A DNA stretch of 64,000 bases from Hujiaoplasma nucleasis (GCF_013745115.1 NZ_CP051151.1:1426001-1490000); one strand, 5' to 3'; counted from the stretch's first letter, positions 49,662 to 60,637 are shown. Program-made: numbers and translations. Notes: a model not told the origin generated them from the letters alone.

Positions 49662-51026
49662 ATGGATAAAGAAAAACAATCTTTAGATAGATCTATTGGA
49701 TTATTTGGAGGTATTTCAATATTAACTGGTATTATGGTTGGTTCTGGTATATTCTTCATTGGATCCTATGTATTAATGAGAACAGATTATTCATCTGGTA
49801 CTTCATTACTTGTTTGGTTAATTGGTGGTTTAATTACTTTAATTTATGGTTTGATTTATGGTGAGTTAGGCGCAATGATGCCTAAAGCTGGAGGCTATTA
49901 TGTTTATTTAAGAGAAGCCTTTGGAAAGCCTGTGGCTTTCCTAAGCGGTTTTGTTAATTTTATTTTGGCTTCTAGTGGATCTATCGCAGCTTTAGCCATT
50001 GCTTTTTCATTGATTTTAAGTAATGTTTTATCCATGTTATTTTCTATCACTATGTCTTCATTGGTCATGTCTTTAATATCAGTGATCATGATTATTTTAT
50101 TATCTCTATTGAATTTCTTTGAGATTAGGTTAGGAGCTTTGGTTCAAAAGATATTCTTTGTAATTAAGATCATTCCTATTTTCTTAATTATTATCTTAGG
50201 ATTAATTTTAGGAACTAATTCAGTTTCTTTATCAATTGATTTTAATCAAATGCCATTTTTTGATGTCTTAACCATGATTGGTTATGCTGTTATAGCGACT
50301 TTTTGGGCATATGAAGGTTGGACCAATTTAAATAGTGTGGCTGGAGAAGTTAAAAAGCCTGGAAGAAATATTCCTTTATCATTGATTATATCCATTGGAT
50401 CTGTAACCTTACTTTATGTTATTTATCAATATTCTACTTTTAGGGTATTATCTTTAGCTGACTTACAAGCCTTAATTCAAGGTGATAATATCTATACAGG
50501 TATTAATGCGGCTTATGTCTTAATAGGTAATATTGGTATGTACTTGGTTATGATAACCATGTTATTAAGTGTTCTAGGTGCATTGAATGGATCCATTATG
50601 GTATTTCCTAGAGTATATTACGCCATGAGTCATGATGGTGTTTTATTTCCTAAATTCAAAGAATTACATTCAAAATACAAAACACCTTATTATGCAATTA
50701 TAGGATCAGCAATCATGGCTGTTATTTTATTGGTATTTGGCTTAGATGATTTGATTTCTTTGATTGCATTTTCAGGTCTATTATTTAATGGTTTAATCTT
50801 TATTTCTTTATTTATATTTAGAAAGAAATATCCAAATATAGAAAGACCTTATAAAGTACCATTTTATCCTTATTTACCAGCATTGGCTATTATAGTGACA
50901 GGTCTATTATTAGTCGCTGTATATGTAGAAAATATAAGATCATCTTTAATTGGAACAGGAGTATTGTTATTAGGATTACCAATTTATTATGGGATTAAGT
51001 ATTTTAATAAAACAAAATCTCAATAA
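49662..51026 (+). CDS. APC-family amino acid permease
   Basis: A 454-aa transporter with twelve predicted helices. The first helix has the APC signature GGISILTGIMVGSGIFFI, and helix 6 contains AVIATFWAYEGWTNLNSVAGEVKKPGRNIP. Later PFYPYLPALAIIVTG is typical of LAT/SteT-like exchangers. Amino acid specificity cannot be read. Starts behind AAGGAG, with a strict palindrome upstream implying tight control. Confidence 0.9.
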   Translation: MDKEKQSLDRSIGLFGGISILTGIMVGSGIFFIGSYVLMRTDYSSGTSLLVWLIGGLITLIYGLIYGELGAMMPKAGGYYVYLREAFGKPVAFLSGFVNFILASSGSIAALAIAFSLILSNVLSMLFSITMSSLVMSLISVIMIILLSLLNFFEIRLGALVQKIFFVIKIIPIFLIIILGLILGTNSVSLSIDFNQMPFFDVLTMIGYAVIATFWAYEGWTNLNSVAGEVKKPGRNIPLSLIISIGSVTLLYVIYQYSTFRVLSLADLQALIQGDNIYTGINAAYVLIGNIGMYLVMITMLLSVLGALNGSIMVFPRVYYAMSHDGVLFPKFKELHSKYKTPYYAIIGSAIMAVILLVFGLDDLISLIAFSGLLFNGLIFISLFIFRKKYPNIERPYKVPFYPYLPALAIIVTGLLLVAVYVENIRSSLIGTGVLLLGLPIYYGIKYFNKTKSQ

Positions 51027-51079
51027 ATAGTTTTTAAGATGAAATATAGATAGAGTAGAAAAAACAATATATTAATCAT

Positions 51080-51125
51080 ATAGCCATAGATTTTGATCAT
51101 CATAATCTATGGCTATTCTTTTATG
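51080..51125 (+). terminator. Terminator after the permease
   Basis: A perfect 13-bp stem (51080-51092 with 51104-51116, core AGCCATAGA/TCTATGGCT) then TCTTTTATG. Confidence 0.75.
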
Positions 51126-52011
51126 TTTTGGTTGAATTTTTTATAAGAGGTAATCACTTGAACTTTTTTTGATAGATTACAGAAGTAGTATTTAAGTTGT
51201 CTTGTTAACACATATTGGATCTATAGACATCGCAAAAACATAAGTATCTTGATTTAATAATAGCTAAAGTAAAGCCAAACCTATATTTTATTAATCATTG
51301 TAGCAAGGAGTGTTTCTAATTGATTCAAAATCATCATAGGTATTTATTAATAAGATATTGTTATGACTTATTACAGTAATTAGTTTGATATTATAAAGAA
51401 GCATAAACAAAATTTAAACTATAGTAAACTTCTATGATATGGACTTGGAAACTTTATTGGCTTTTGAATTGTCATTAACTAATTTATCGTAATTTATGCG
51501 GAAATTTCCTCTTGCATTGTAATTATTCTATATTAATCATATAATAATTATATAACAATTTTTTTCTAAATTTTGATTTAATGATTGGAATACTTAAATA
51601 TGACTGATATTTTTCAATTACTAGCCTTTTCGGAAAAGAACAAATGTTTTTATTTATTACTGTATGATGATTTAGAAAATATATGACATATATGCCTTTG
51701 ATTATGATTTGTAATAAGGTTAAAATATGTCTAGTAGATTTGATGAAAAGATAATGAATAATAAGAAGAGAAAAATATAGTTGTCTTTTATTGGATAATT
51801 ATAAGTTTTTTTCTATAGTTATATTTGATTTCAACAAATTGAAGAATTAAATGAGTAGAAAGATTAGAAGAATGGAGTAATAATTAAACATCTTTAGCGA
51901 TGATTTAATTAAACGTATTATCATGTGTTTTTTTAAAGTAAAAGTTGAGAAAATTTATTAATTTTACAACTTATTTAACTTGGCAGTTAAAATAGAGTAT
52001 TGGAGGCAATT
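51126..52011. other. Gene-poor spacer, ~885 bp
   Basis: Very AT-rich; no credible frame with a ribosome site on either strand, no tRNA-like structure, and stops in all frames. It separates the core region from the type I restriction island. May hold decayed DNA or an integration boundary; no repeat pair was found. Confidence 0.5.
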
Positions 52012-53493
52012 ATGGTAGCGTTAGGTTTTGAAACAAAATTATGGGAGATGGCTGATAAACTAAGAGGAAATATAGAAAGTTCTGAATACAAACATGTTGT
52101 ATTAGGTCTAGTATTTCTTAAGTATATATCAGATTCATTTGAAGAAAAATATAATGAATTAAAAGAAGAAGACTTAGGCTTTGAAGAAGAACGAGATGCT
52201 TATCTTGCGGATAATGTATTCTTTGTTCCTAAAGAAGCTAGATGGTCTTATATTAAGAGTAATGCTAAACAACCAACGATTGGTCAAATCATTGATGATG
52301 CTATGATAGCCATAGAAAAAGAAAATAAAACACTAAAGAATGTTTTACCTAAGAATTATTCTAGACCTGCTTTAGATAAAACCAGATTAGGTGAGTTAGT
52401 TGATTTGTTTTCTTTTAATATTGGATCTAAAGAAGCAAAAGCAAAAGATGTATTAGGAAGAGTTTATGAATACTTCCTTAAAAAGTTCGGATCAACTGAA
52501 GGCGAATTTTATACGCCACCTAGTTTAGTTAAATTACTTGTTAATATGATTGAACCATATAAAGGAAGAGTCTATGACCCATGTTGTGGATCAGGTGGCA
52601 TGTTTGTTCAATCAGCAAGATTTGTAGAAGAACACCAAGGTAGAATTGGTGATATTTCTATTTATGGACAAGAATATACAGCAACTACTTGGCGACTAGC
52701 TAAGATGAACCTAGCCATAAGAGGAATTGATGCTAATCTTGGTGAAAGAGATGCAGATAGTTTTACTAATGACCAACATAAGAACTTAAGAGCGGATTAT
52801 ATACTAGCCAATCCACCTTTTAATATTAAAGACTGGGGTCAACCTCATCTGTTAGATGACCCAAGATGGAAATGGGGTATCCCACCAAAGACTAATGCAA
52901 ACTATGCATGGATATCTCATATGATATCTAAACTAAGTCCAAAAGGTACAGCTGGATTTGTTTTAGCTAATGGATCTTTATCAACATCAAGAAGTGAAGA
53001 ATATGAAATCAGAAAGAATATTTTAGAAGAAAGACTAGTTGATTGTATTATAGCCATGCCTTCACAGTTATTCTATGATGTATCTATTCCTGTATCCTTA
53101 TGGTTTATTTCTAAAGATAGAAGCAGTAGAAAAGACAAAGTTTTGTTTATGGATGCTAGAAAAATGGGCTACATGGAAACAAGAAAACATAGAGAATTAA
53201 AAGAAGAGGAAACTAAACAATTATTTGAAACTTATCATAACTGGAAAAACAATGAAAACTATAAAGATATTGAAGGCTTCTGTAAATCAGCGAGTTTAGA
53301 AGAAATCAGAAGTTATGGTTATGTTTTAACACCAGGAAGATATGTTGGTATAGAGGAAGAGGAAGATGATGGAATCCCATTTGAAGAAAAGATGGATAGA
53401 TTAACATCTGAGTTATCTGACTTATTTGAAGAATCTAAATCTCTTGAAGAAAAGATTAAAGAAAACCTAAGAGGGATAGGTTATGAGGTTTAA
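52012..53493 (+). CDS. hsdM: Type I restriction-modification methyltransferase subunit
   Basis: A 493-aa HsdM. The ATG at 52012 follows TTGGAGG; a TTG at 52000 includes that site and is rejected. An N-terminal helical domain (KLRGNIESSEYKHVVLGLVFLKYISDSFE) precedes the SAM motif VYDPCCGSGGMFVQ and the N6-adenine motif NPPF (ILANPPFNIKDWG). It makes the methylase with HsdS and joins HsdR for cleavage. It overlaps hsdS by 11 bases. Confidence 0.95.
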   Translation: MVALGFETKLWEMADKLRGNIESSEYKHVVLGLVFLKYISDSFEEKYNELKEEDLGFEEERDAYLADNVFFVPKEARWSYIKSNAKQPTIGQIIDDAMIAIEKENKTLKNVLPKNYSRPALDKTRLGELVDLFSFNIGSKEAKAKDVLGRVYEYFLKKFGSTEGEFYTPPSLVKLLVNMIEPYKGRVYDPCCGSGGMFVQSARFVEEHQGRIGDISIYGQEYTATTWRLAKMNLAIRGIDANLGERDADSFTNDQHKNLRADYILANPPFNIKDWGQPHLLDDPRWKWGIPPKTNANYAWISHMISKLSPKGTAGFVLANGSLSTSRSEEYEIRKNILEERLVDCIIAMPSQLFYDVSIPVSLWFISKDRSSRKDKVLFMDARKMGYMETRKHRELKEEETKQLFETYHNWKNNENYKDIEGFCKSASLEEIRSYGYVLTPGRYVGIEEEEDDGIPFEEKMDRLTSELSDLFEESKSLEEKIKENLRGIGYEV

Positions 53494-54676
53494 AAGTTAT
53501 AAGTTAGAAGATATTTTAGAAAAAGTTATAGATAATAGAGGTAAGACTCCACCAACAGTAGATGCAGGGGTACCATTAATTCAATCTTTTATGTTGGGTA
53601 AAGGAAATAGATATCCACTTGTTAATGATAAGACTAAATTTGTTTCTATTGATACATATAATACATGGTTTAGGTCTGGTCATCCTGAAAAAGGAGATGT
53701 ACTAATTGCAGTTAATGGTAGCATTGGTGAAGTTAGCATAGTTGATAAGAAAAAATATTCTATCGCTCAAGACTTAATAGGTTTGAGATTTGATAAAACT
53801 TTATGTTCGCCTAAATATATGTATTATTTAATGATTTCTAATTATATGAAAGAAGTTTACTCAAGATTAAATAATGGAGCAACAAGACCGAGTATTAGAG
53901 TGCCACATTTAATGGGATACGAAATTGAAATAATTAAAAGTATCGAAGAACAAAAATCAATAGCGAACATCCTTTCATCACTTGATGATAAGATAGAAAT
54001 CAACAACAAGATCAACAAGAATCTAGAAGAACTTGCACAAACGCTTTATAAAAGATGGTTTGTTGATTTTGAGTTTCCAAATGAGGATGGAGAACCATAT
54101 AAATCTTCTGGTGGAGAAATGGTAGAATCTGAACTCGGTTTAATTCCTGAAGGATGGGATATAACAAATTTTTCAACTATTATAAATATTTATTCTGGTA
54201 AAAGACCACCAAAAAAGGTTAAGGAAAGAGATTCAAAATATGAAATTCCTGTGCTTGGAGCCTCGGGTATCATGGCATACACAAATGATTACAATATTCA
54301 AAGTGAAGTCTTGGTTATTGGAAGAGTAGGGACCCACGGAGTAGTTCAAAGAATTAATGAAAAAGTATGGAGTTCTGATAATACCCTTATAATTGAGTCG
54401 CAAAAATACTATTTCTCATATCAAATATTAATGAGTATAGATTATAAATCTCTAAATAGGGGAAGCACTCAACCATTAATTACTCAAACTGATATTAAAA
54501 AAGTTGATATAGTAAAACCTAATAATGTTTTAGTTGAAAACTATGAGGAGATATGTAGAAATGCTTTCAATGTCATTAATTCTAATAATATTCAAAATAA
54601 TATTTTATGTGAATTTAGGAATGAACTATTACCAAAACTAATGAATGGTGAAATAGAAGTACCTATAGAAGAATAA
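53483..54676 (+). CDS. hsdS: Type I restriction-modification specificity subunit
   Basis: A 397-aa HsdS with two target-recognition domains (residues ~1-155 and ~205-365). They are joined by the central conserved helix (EEQKSIANILSSLDDKIEINNKINKNLEELAQTLYKRWFVDFEFP) and closed by a second helix ending LLPKLMNGEIEVP. The first TRD begins VIDNRGKTPPT, the second IYSGKRPPKK. Full length and apparently intact. TRDs set the DNA site, which cannot be deduced here. Confidence 0.95.
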   Translation: MRFKSYKLEDILEKVIDNRGKTPPTVDAGVPLIQSFMLGKGNRYPLVNDKTKFVSIDTYNTWFRSGHPEKGDVLIAVNGSIGEVSIVDKKKYSIAQDLIGLRFDKTLCSPKYMYYLMISNYMKEVYSRLNNGATRPSIRVPHLMGYEIEIIKSIEEQKSIANILSSLDDKIEINNKINKNLEELAQTLYKRWFVDFEFPNEDGEPYKSSGGEMVESELGLIPEGWDITNFSTIINIYSGKRPPKKVKERDSKYEIPVLGASGIMAYTNDYNIQSEVLVIGRVGTHGVVQRINEKVWSSDNTLIIESQKYYFSYQILMSIDYKSLNRGSTQPLITQTDIKKVDIVKPNNVLVENYEEICRNAFNVINSNNIQNNILCEFRNELLPKLMNGEIEVPIEE

Positions 54677-54703
54677 GTTACATATTTTTAAGGAGTTGAT
54701 TCT

Positions 54704-57700
54704 ATGTCAAGCTTTAATGAATCACATTTAGAAGAAGCTGTTATTGAATGGTTTCAAGAATTAGGATATGAATATGCCAATGGTTTAGATATTGGACCTG
54801 ATGGAGATTATCCTGAAAGAGAGTCTTATGAAGATGTTATTTTAAAAGAGCGCTTAAGAGAAGCGCTTTTTGCCTTTAATAAGGATATACCTCATGAAGC
54901 CTTAGAAGAAGCTCTAAGAGAGATTATCATTCCTAAAAAGGTTTCTTTAATTGATAATAATAAAGATTTTCATAAATACCTGACTGAAGGTATTACTGTG
55001 GAATACAGAAATGACTCAGGTAGAATGGTTCATAAACAAGCTGTTTTATTTGATTATAATCATATTCACAATAATGATTTTCTTGTTGTGAACCAATTCA
55101 TTGTTATAGAAAATAAAGTCAAAAAGATTCCTGATGTGATTGTTTTTATTAATGGATTTCCTTTAGTTGTTTTTGAACTAAAATCAATGTCAGATGAAAA
55201 AGTAAGTATATCAGATGCATATAATCAAATAAGAACTTATCAAAATACGATTAGTAACTTATTTGTTTATAATGCTTTTTCAGTGATTAGCGATGGAGAA
55301 AATGCTAAAGCTGGTACAATTACTTCTAATGAAAAAAGATTTATGTTTTGGAGATTATTAAAAGGCAAGAAAATATTAGGTAACGATATACCTCAATTAG
55401 AACTAATTATTAAAGGTATGTTTGATAAAGAAATATTATTGAATATCATTAAGCATTATATTGTCTTTGAAGAAGATAACCATTTTACTAATAAAATATT
55501 AGCTGGATATCATCAATACCAAGCCAGTGAAGAGGCTTTAAAAAATACCATAAGAGCCATTAGTCCTACAGGTGATAGAAGAATCGGTGTGGTATGGCAT
55601 ACACAAGGTTCAGGAAAATCATTAACTATGGTTTTTTATAGTGGTAAGTTAGTCATTAATGAAAAACTAAATAATCCTACAATTGTTGTTATTACAGATA
55701 GAAATGATTTAGATGATCAATTGTTCTCAACATTTTCTAAATCACAAGATTTATTAAGAAACAAACCTGTACAAGCAACTGATAGAGAACATTTAAGAGA
55801 ATTATTAGATGGTAGAACATCTGGAGGAATTATCTTTACAACGATTCATAAGTTTTATCCTGAAAATGGAAATTCAATAGAACCTTTAACCAATAGAACA
55901 AATGTGATAGTCATCGCTGATGAAGCACATAGAACACAATATGGTTTTGATGCTAAAATCGTTGAGAATAAAGAAGAAGCTTATGAGACTTTTGGTTATG
56001 CTAAGTATATGAGAGATTCATTACCAAATGCTTCATATATTGGTTTTACTGGAACGCCTATAGAATTAGTTGATAGAAATACAAAAGCAGTCTTTGGTGA
56101 TTATATCGATACCTATGACATGACTAATTCAATCAAAGACAAAAATACTGTTGAAATCTATTATGAAAGTCGTATAGCTAAAATAGACTTTTATGATCAA
56201 TATAGAGATTTATTAGATGAAGAATTTGATGAAATAACAGAATACCAAGAAGAAATAGAAAAGACTAAACAAAAAAGAAAATGGGCTCAGTTAGAAGCAG
56301 TTGTTGGTTCTAAAGAAAGAGTTAAACAGATATCAAAAGATATCGTGAAACATTTTGAAGAAAGACAATACGCCAATGAAGCACCAACTGGTAAAGCAAT
56401 GATTGTTTCTATGTCTAGAAGAATCGCAGTAGAGTTCTATAAAGAAATAACTGCTTTAAGACCAACTTGGCATCATAAGGATTTAAACAAAGGTAAGATT
56501 AAAGTTGTCATGACTTCATCATCTTCTGATCCAGAAGATTGGCAACTTCATAAAACAACAAAAGCTGATAGAGATAAACTATCAGCTAGAATGAAAGATA
56601 ATAAAGATGAGTTAGAATTAGTGATTGTCTGTGATATGTGGTTAACAGGTTTTGATGTACCATCATTACATACTATGTATATTGATAAACCGATGAAAGG
56701 CCATAACTTAATGCAAGCGATTGCTAGAGTTAATAGAGTCTTTAAAGAAAAAGAAGGCGGACTTGTCGTTGATTATATTGGTATCGCAGATAGTCTAAAG
56801 AAAGCTTTGTCTATTTATACTGAAACGGATAGAGAAACAACGGGTATTGATACAGATTTAGCTGTTAACTTAATGATGGAAAAATTAGATGTCATTCATG
56901 ATTTATTACATAATCATGATTACTCTAAGTTCTTTGGAGAATCAAAAGGACAAAAAGTAAAAGCCATTGTAGAAACAGCAGATTATATTATTGGACTTGG
57001 TGAGAAGGATAAAAAGGACTATATACAATTAGTGACTGAATTAACTAAAACTTATTCACTTTGCGCAACGACTGATCAAGCCATGGAAGTCAATGTTGAA
57101 ATAGGCTTCCATAAAGCAGTGAAAGCGACTTTAATAAAAACAATCACACATGGTTCTAAGAAAAAGACAACTGCAGAGTTGGATGCGGAGTTGAATCAAT
57201 TAATATCTAAATCATTAAGATCAGATAAGGTCATTGATATATTAGCAGAAGCAGGATTACAAAAACCTAACATCGCTGTCTTATCAGATGAGTTCTTAGA
57301 AGAGTTTAAAGAAATGGAACATAAGAACTTAGCTGTAGAATTACTTAAAAAACTAATAAAAGGTAAGATTAAAGCCATAGCGACTAAATCTATTATTCAA
57401 TCAAGAAAGTTCTCTGAAATGTTAGAAGATGCAATCCTTAAATACCAATTAAGATCACTGACAACATCTCTTATCATTCAAGAGCTAATTGATATGGCGA
57501 AAGAAATCATGAAAGCAGAAGATATATCTAAAGGTTCAGGACTTAATGAAGATGAATATGCCTTCTATGAGGCTTTATCATCTAATATGACAGCAAAGAA
57601 AGTCATGGGCACTGCTGTATTAAAAGAGATCGCTAGAGAATTAACAGTTAAGATAAAGAGTAATACAACAGTTGATTGGAACATTAGAGAATCTGTAAGA

Positions 57701-57847
57701 GCAAGAATAAGGATGGAAGTCAGAAGGTTACTTAAAAAGTATGATTATCCACCAGATGATCCAAGTGACCCTAATAATTATGATAAATCGATTCAGTTAA
57801 TTATGGAACAGACAGAACTTGTTTGTGATAGAGATTCATTAGATTAA
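54704..57847 (+). CDS. hsdR: Type I restriction endonuclease subunit
   Basis: A 1047-aa HsdR. The N-terminal nuclease core contains VIVFINGFPLVVFELKS (D and E-x-K class), followed by SF2 translocase motifs: Walker A THTQGSGKSLTM-like (WHTQGSGKSLTMVF), DEAHRTQYG, GFTGTPIE, VDMWLTGFDVPSLHTMYIDKP and QAIARVNRVF. A C-terminal helical assembly domain follows. The frame is uninterrupted. It completes the hsdM-S-R operon; cleaves unmodified DNA at a distance after translocation. Confidence 0.96.
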   Translation: MSSFNESHLEEAVIEWFQELGYEYANGLDIGPDGDYPERESYEDVILKERLREALFAFNKDIPHEALEEALREIIIPKKVSLIDNNKDFHKYLTEGITVEYRNDSGRMVHKQAVLFDYNHIHNNDFLVVNQFIVIENKVKKIPDVIVFINGFPLVVFELKSMSDEKVSISDAYNQIRTYQNTISNLFVYNAFSVISDGENAKAGTITSNEKRFMFWRLLKGKKILGNDIPQLELIIKGMFDKEILLNIIKHYIVFEEDNHFTNKILAGYHQYQASEEALKNTIRAISPTGDRRIGVVWHTQGSGKSLTMVFYSGKLVINEKLNNPTIVVITDRNDLDDQLFSTFSKSQDLLRNKPVQATDREHLRELLDGRTSGGIIFTTIHKFYPENGNSIEPLTNRTNVIVIADEAHRTQYGFDAKIVENKEEAYETFGYAKYMRDSLPNASYIGFTGTPIELVDRNTKAVFGDYIDTYDMTNSIKDKNTVEIYYESRIAKIDFYDQYRDLLDEEFDEITEYQEEIEKTKQKRKWAQLEAVVGSKERVKQISKDIVKHFEERQYANEAPTGKAMIVSMSRRIAVEFYKEITALRPTWHHKDLNKGKIKVVMTSSSSDPEDWQLHKTTKADRDKLSARMKDNKDELELVIVCDMWLTGFDVPSLHTMYIDKPMKGHNLMQAIARVNRVFKEKEGGLVVDYIGIADSLKKALSIYTETDRETTGIDTDLAVNLMMEKLDVIHDLLHNHDYSKFFGESKGQKVKAIVETADYIIGLGEKDKKDYIQLVTELTKTYSLCATTDQAMEVNVEIGFHKAVKATLIKTITHGSKKKTTAELDAELNQLISKSLRSDKVIDILAEAGLQKPNIAVLSDEFLEEFKEMEHKNLAVELLKKLIKGKIKAIATKSIIQSRKFSEMLEDAILKYQLRSLTTSLIIQELIDMAKEIMKAEDISKGSGLNEDEYAFYEALSSNMTAKKVMGTAVLKEIARELTVKIKSNTTVDWNIRESVRARIRMEVRRLLKKYDYPPDDPSDPNNYDKSIQLIMEQTELVCDRDSLD

Positions 57848-57900
57848 GATTTTTGTATTGATATATTAGTAAGAATAGAGTTTTTCAAGGAGAAGATTAA

Positions 57901-59451
57901 ATGGAAAAAATTAGTATTTATAATTTAAGATCACTTAAGAAAATAAAAGATATTGAAATTAAAAATTTAACTGTTTTAATAGGAAAAAATAGTTCTGGTA
58001 AAAGTACATTTTTAAGAGTTTTTCCATTACTAAAACAAAGTATAACAACGAGAACATCTGATCCAATATTATGGTATGGTAAATTAGTAGATTTTGGAGA
58101 ATATGATGATGCAAAATCAAAAGATTCAAAGGAAGATATTGCTTTTACATTTCATTTTGACGCAAAGGAAGTATTGAATAAAAGACCATATATTATTAAC
58201 TCTAGAAGGTATTATAGCTTCGGATTCTATAACGGTTTTTTTAGAAAGGAACTAAAAGGTAAGGTTGAATGCAAAGTTTATATTAAAGAAAACATATTTA
58301 GTAAAATTGATATAATATATCAATCTCAAAAATTCTCTCTTAAATATGAAGTTGCTAAGAAAGAATATAATTTATTAATTAATGATAGTGTGGAAAAGAG
58401 TTTAAGTTTTAAAGTGATACTTAATCCAGAGAGATTTCTACCAACTATTATAATGGATAGAAATAATACATTTTTTGATGATTTTATTGATAATAAGTCG
58501 GTTGAGAATTTAGCTGAAAAACTGAAAACACACACTAGAAAGGGAACAAAAAGTAAAACTATAGTTAATTATTTATCAAATATAGACTTCGGGGAAAAAA
58601 AGGATATCTACAATGAACTATTGAAAAAAAATGGACCTAAAACATTAAAAAAATATATAAAGTCTTTGAAATATAATGATAATGACTTTATGAAGATTAA
58701 TAATCAAATCGTTTTGCCACATGCCGCTATTATGTTTGAATTATCTAATTCGTTTTTTGATAATTTAGGAAAAAATATTCATTATATTGAGCCGTTAAGG
58801 GCAAGAGCAAGTCGGTATTATAGGGTTCAAGGCATTTATATTGATGAAATTGATCCGACTGGAGAAAATATCCATATGTTTCTAGCCAGTTTGAAAAAAG
58901 ATCCATTAGAAGAATTTAGGATGTGGACAAGAAAGCATTTTGGATTTATGATTAAAACTATGAAAGAACAAGGCCATATATCACTATACATTCAAGATGA
59001 TGAAAGTAAAGATATTTTTAATGTAACTGATATGGGGTTTGGATTTTCACAAATAATTCCTATAGTTGTTCTTTTATGGAAAATACAACAAGAGGCAAGA
59101 ATAAATAGTAGAAATTTTAGAGAAATACTTATTTGTATTGAACAACCTGAGTTGCACCTTCATCCTGCATTTCAGGCTAAACTAATTGATGCATTTATTA
59201 CAATAATAAATTTGAGTAAAAAATCTAAACATATAAATGTAAAATTTGTTATTGAAACCCATAGTGAAACAATAGTTAATAGAATTAGTAGTATTATTTC
59301 AAATAATATTATTGATAAGGAACTATCTAATATATTAATATTTGATAAGAAGGATAATTCTACCAACATTATGACTGGAAAGTTTAATAGTGATGGATAC
59401 ATAGAAAATTGGCCATTGGGATTTTTTGATGCTGAGGATATAAAATGCTGA
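57901..59451 (+). CDS. ABC-type AAA ATPase of a putative two-gene defence module
   Basis: A 516-aa ATPase. Walker A GKNSSGKST at 28-36, a long insert with SRYYRVQGIYIDEIDPTGENIHMFL (DUF3696-like), signature region NVTDMGFGFSQIIP, Walker B ICIEQPELHLHP (E414) and the switch VIETHSETIVNR. No TOPRIM domain follows, unlike fused OLD enzymes. It overlaps the next gene by 7 bases, whose product appears to supply a TOPRIM-like domain. That split arrangement is like AriA/AriB of PARIS. It follows hsdR by 53 bases with AAGGAG, so it may be co-transcribed. Confidence 0.75.
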   Translation: MEKISIYNLRSLKKIKDIEIKNLTVLIGKNSSGKSTFLRVFPLLKQSITTRTSDPILWYGKLVDFGEYDDAKSKDSKEDIAFTFHFDAKEVLNKRPYIINSRRYYSFGFYNGFFRKELKGKVECKVYIKENIFSKIDIIYQSQKFSLKYEVAKKEYNLLINDSVEKSLSFKVILNPERFLPTIIMDRNNTFFDDFIDNKSVENLAEKLKTHTRKGTKSKTIVNYLSNIDFGEKKDIYNELLKKNGPKTLKKYIKSLKYNDNDFMKINNQIVLPHAAIMFELSNSFFDNLGKNIHYIEPLRARASRYYRVQGIYIDEIDPTGENIHMFLASLKKDPLEEFRMWTRKHFGFMIKTMKEQGHISLYIQDDESKDIFNVTDMGFGFSQIIPIVVLLWKIQQEARINSRNFREILICIEQPELHLHPAFQAKLIDAFITIINLSKKSKHINVKFVIETHSETIVNRISSIISNNIIDKELSNILIFDKKDNSTNIMTGKFNSDGYIENWPLGFFDAEDIKC

Positions 59452-60563
59452 TAGAAATTCATAATAGTATAATTTCAATATTAAAGGAAGAAAATGAGCA
59501 AAAATCCGACAAAGTTGAAAAGTTATTAATTGATTTAGCTATTGCTCATAAAAATGGAGATCACATAATTTTAGGAGATAGTCAGGTATTACATTATTTA
59601 TCAATACACGTTAATTTTGGAAAGATAATTAAATCAATATATGCGAGTAGATTTAAGAAGAAGTTAGACTATATACCGTTAATAAAAACTTTTAAGAAAA
59701 GAATTATTTTAGTTGATGATGAATATATGAAAACTAACGATAATAACAATTACTATATTTCTATACAATCAAATATTTCTTTTCAAAAAACTGTTTTTAT
59801 TTGTGAAGATTTATCTGACTGTGAAATTTATAAGTATATTTCAAATTGGACAAAAAAATATATTCCTGAATTTAGCAATTTTAAAATCTCCTTAGAGAAT
59901 AGGTCTTGTGGAGGTTCTCAAGCAAAGATTCATTGTAAGGAAGAACATAAAAATATGAGATACATATTATTGTTGCTAGACACTGACCGTGGATATCAGA
60001 ATGATAAATGCTCTTCATCCTATCATAGTGGACATACTTACTATAAAAACAATAAATCAGATAAGGTAGTAGGATTTATAGATGTTGGTTATAGAAATTT
60101 AGAGAATATTTTTTCACCGAAAGAATATTTGAAGATAAAATCATTAAATAAATATCAGAGTCAAATATTAGATCTTATAAATCAAGAATTGGATAAAGGA
60201 AATCCAAATATTTGTAAGTATTTTAAATATAGAGATGGCTATAAGGTGAAAAATGTTATTGAAATATCAAATAATAGTATCAGTTTTAAAATGTTTTTTA
60301 AGGATTTATATAACAAAGGTTTTTTAAAAAATATATATCTTGACGAAAATGATAGATTTATAGAATTAAGCGACCCAAATTTAATTTGCTTAAATGGGTT
60401 GGGAAAATTAATTCATTTGGTAGAGAGAGAAAATATTCTGGGAAACATTGAATCAAAAACAGAACTAAATTTAGATTTTTTTAATCAATGGAAAGAAATC
60501 ACTAAAGAATTATTTGATTGGGGTTGTTCTTACCCTAAAACTGCTATAAACATCCTTATTTAG
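59445..60563 (+). CDS. TOPRIM-like partner of the AAA ATPase (candidate effector)
   Basis: A 372-aa protein with no assigned family. In the middle, VFICEDLSDCEIYKYI gives an invariant-type glutamate (E121), followed by a strand-turn ENRSCGGSQ and then YILLLLDTDRGYQ with the acidic D179/D181 pair. The spacing and order fit a TOPRIM fold. The N-terminal ~100 residues are helical (IIKSIYASRFKKKLDYIP), the C-terminal ~150 are basic and helical. No signal peptide. Overlap with the ATPase gene implies a complex. By analogy to AriB it may be the toxic nuclease (inference). Confidence 0.5.
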   Translation: MLIEIHNSIISILKEENEQKSDKVEKLLIDLAIAHKNGDHIILGDSQVLHYLSIHVNFGKIIKSIYASRFKKKLDYIPLIKTFKKRIILVDDEYMKTNDNNNYYISIQSNISFQKTVFICEDLSDCEIYKYISNWTKKYIPEFSNFKISLENRSCGGSQAKIHCKEEHKNMRYILLLLDTDRGYQNDKCSSSYHSGHTYYKNNKSDKVVGFIDVGYRNLENIFSPKEYLKIKSLNKYQSQILDLINQELDKGNPNICKYFKYRDGYKVKNVIEISNNSISFKMFFKDLYNKGFLKNIYLDENDRFIELSDPNLICLNGLGKLIHLVERENILGNIESKTELNLDFFNQWKEITKELFDWGCSYPKTAINILI

Positions 60564-60637
60564 ATTGTAATGTATTGGTAAGACTACTTGATACTCTAAT
60601 GACTTATTGATGATTTTATTTTAAAAAAGTATTTTTT

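Noticed and set aside
51126-52011. Possible small genes or RNA in the spacer before hsdM
   Set aside because: Frames are short and stop-rich with no ribosome site; no convincing structure beyond the permease terminator.
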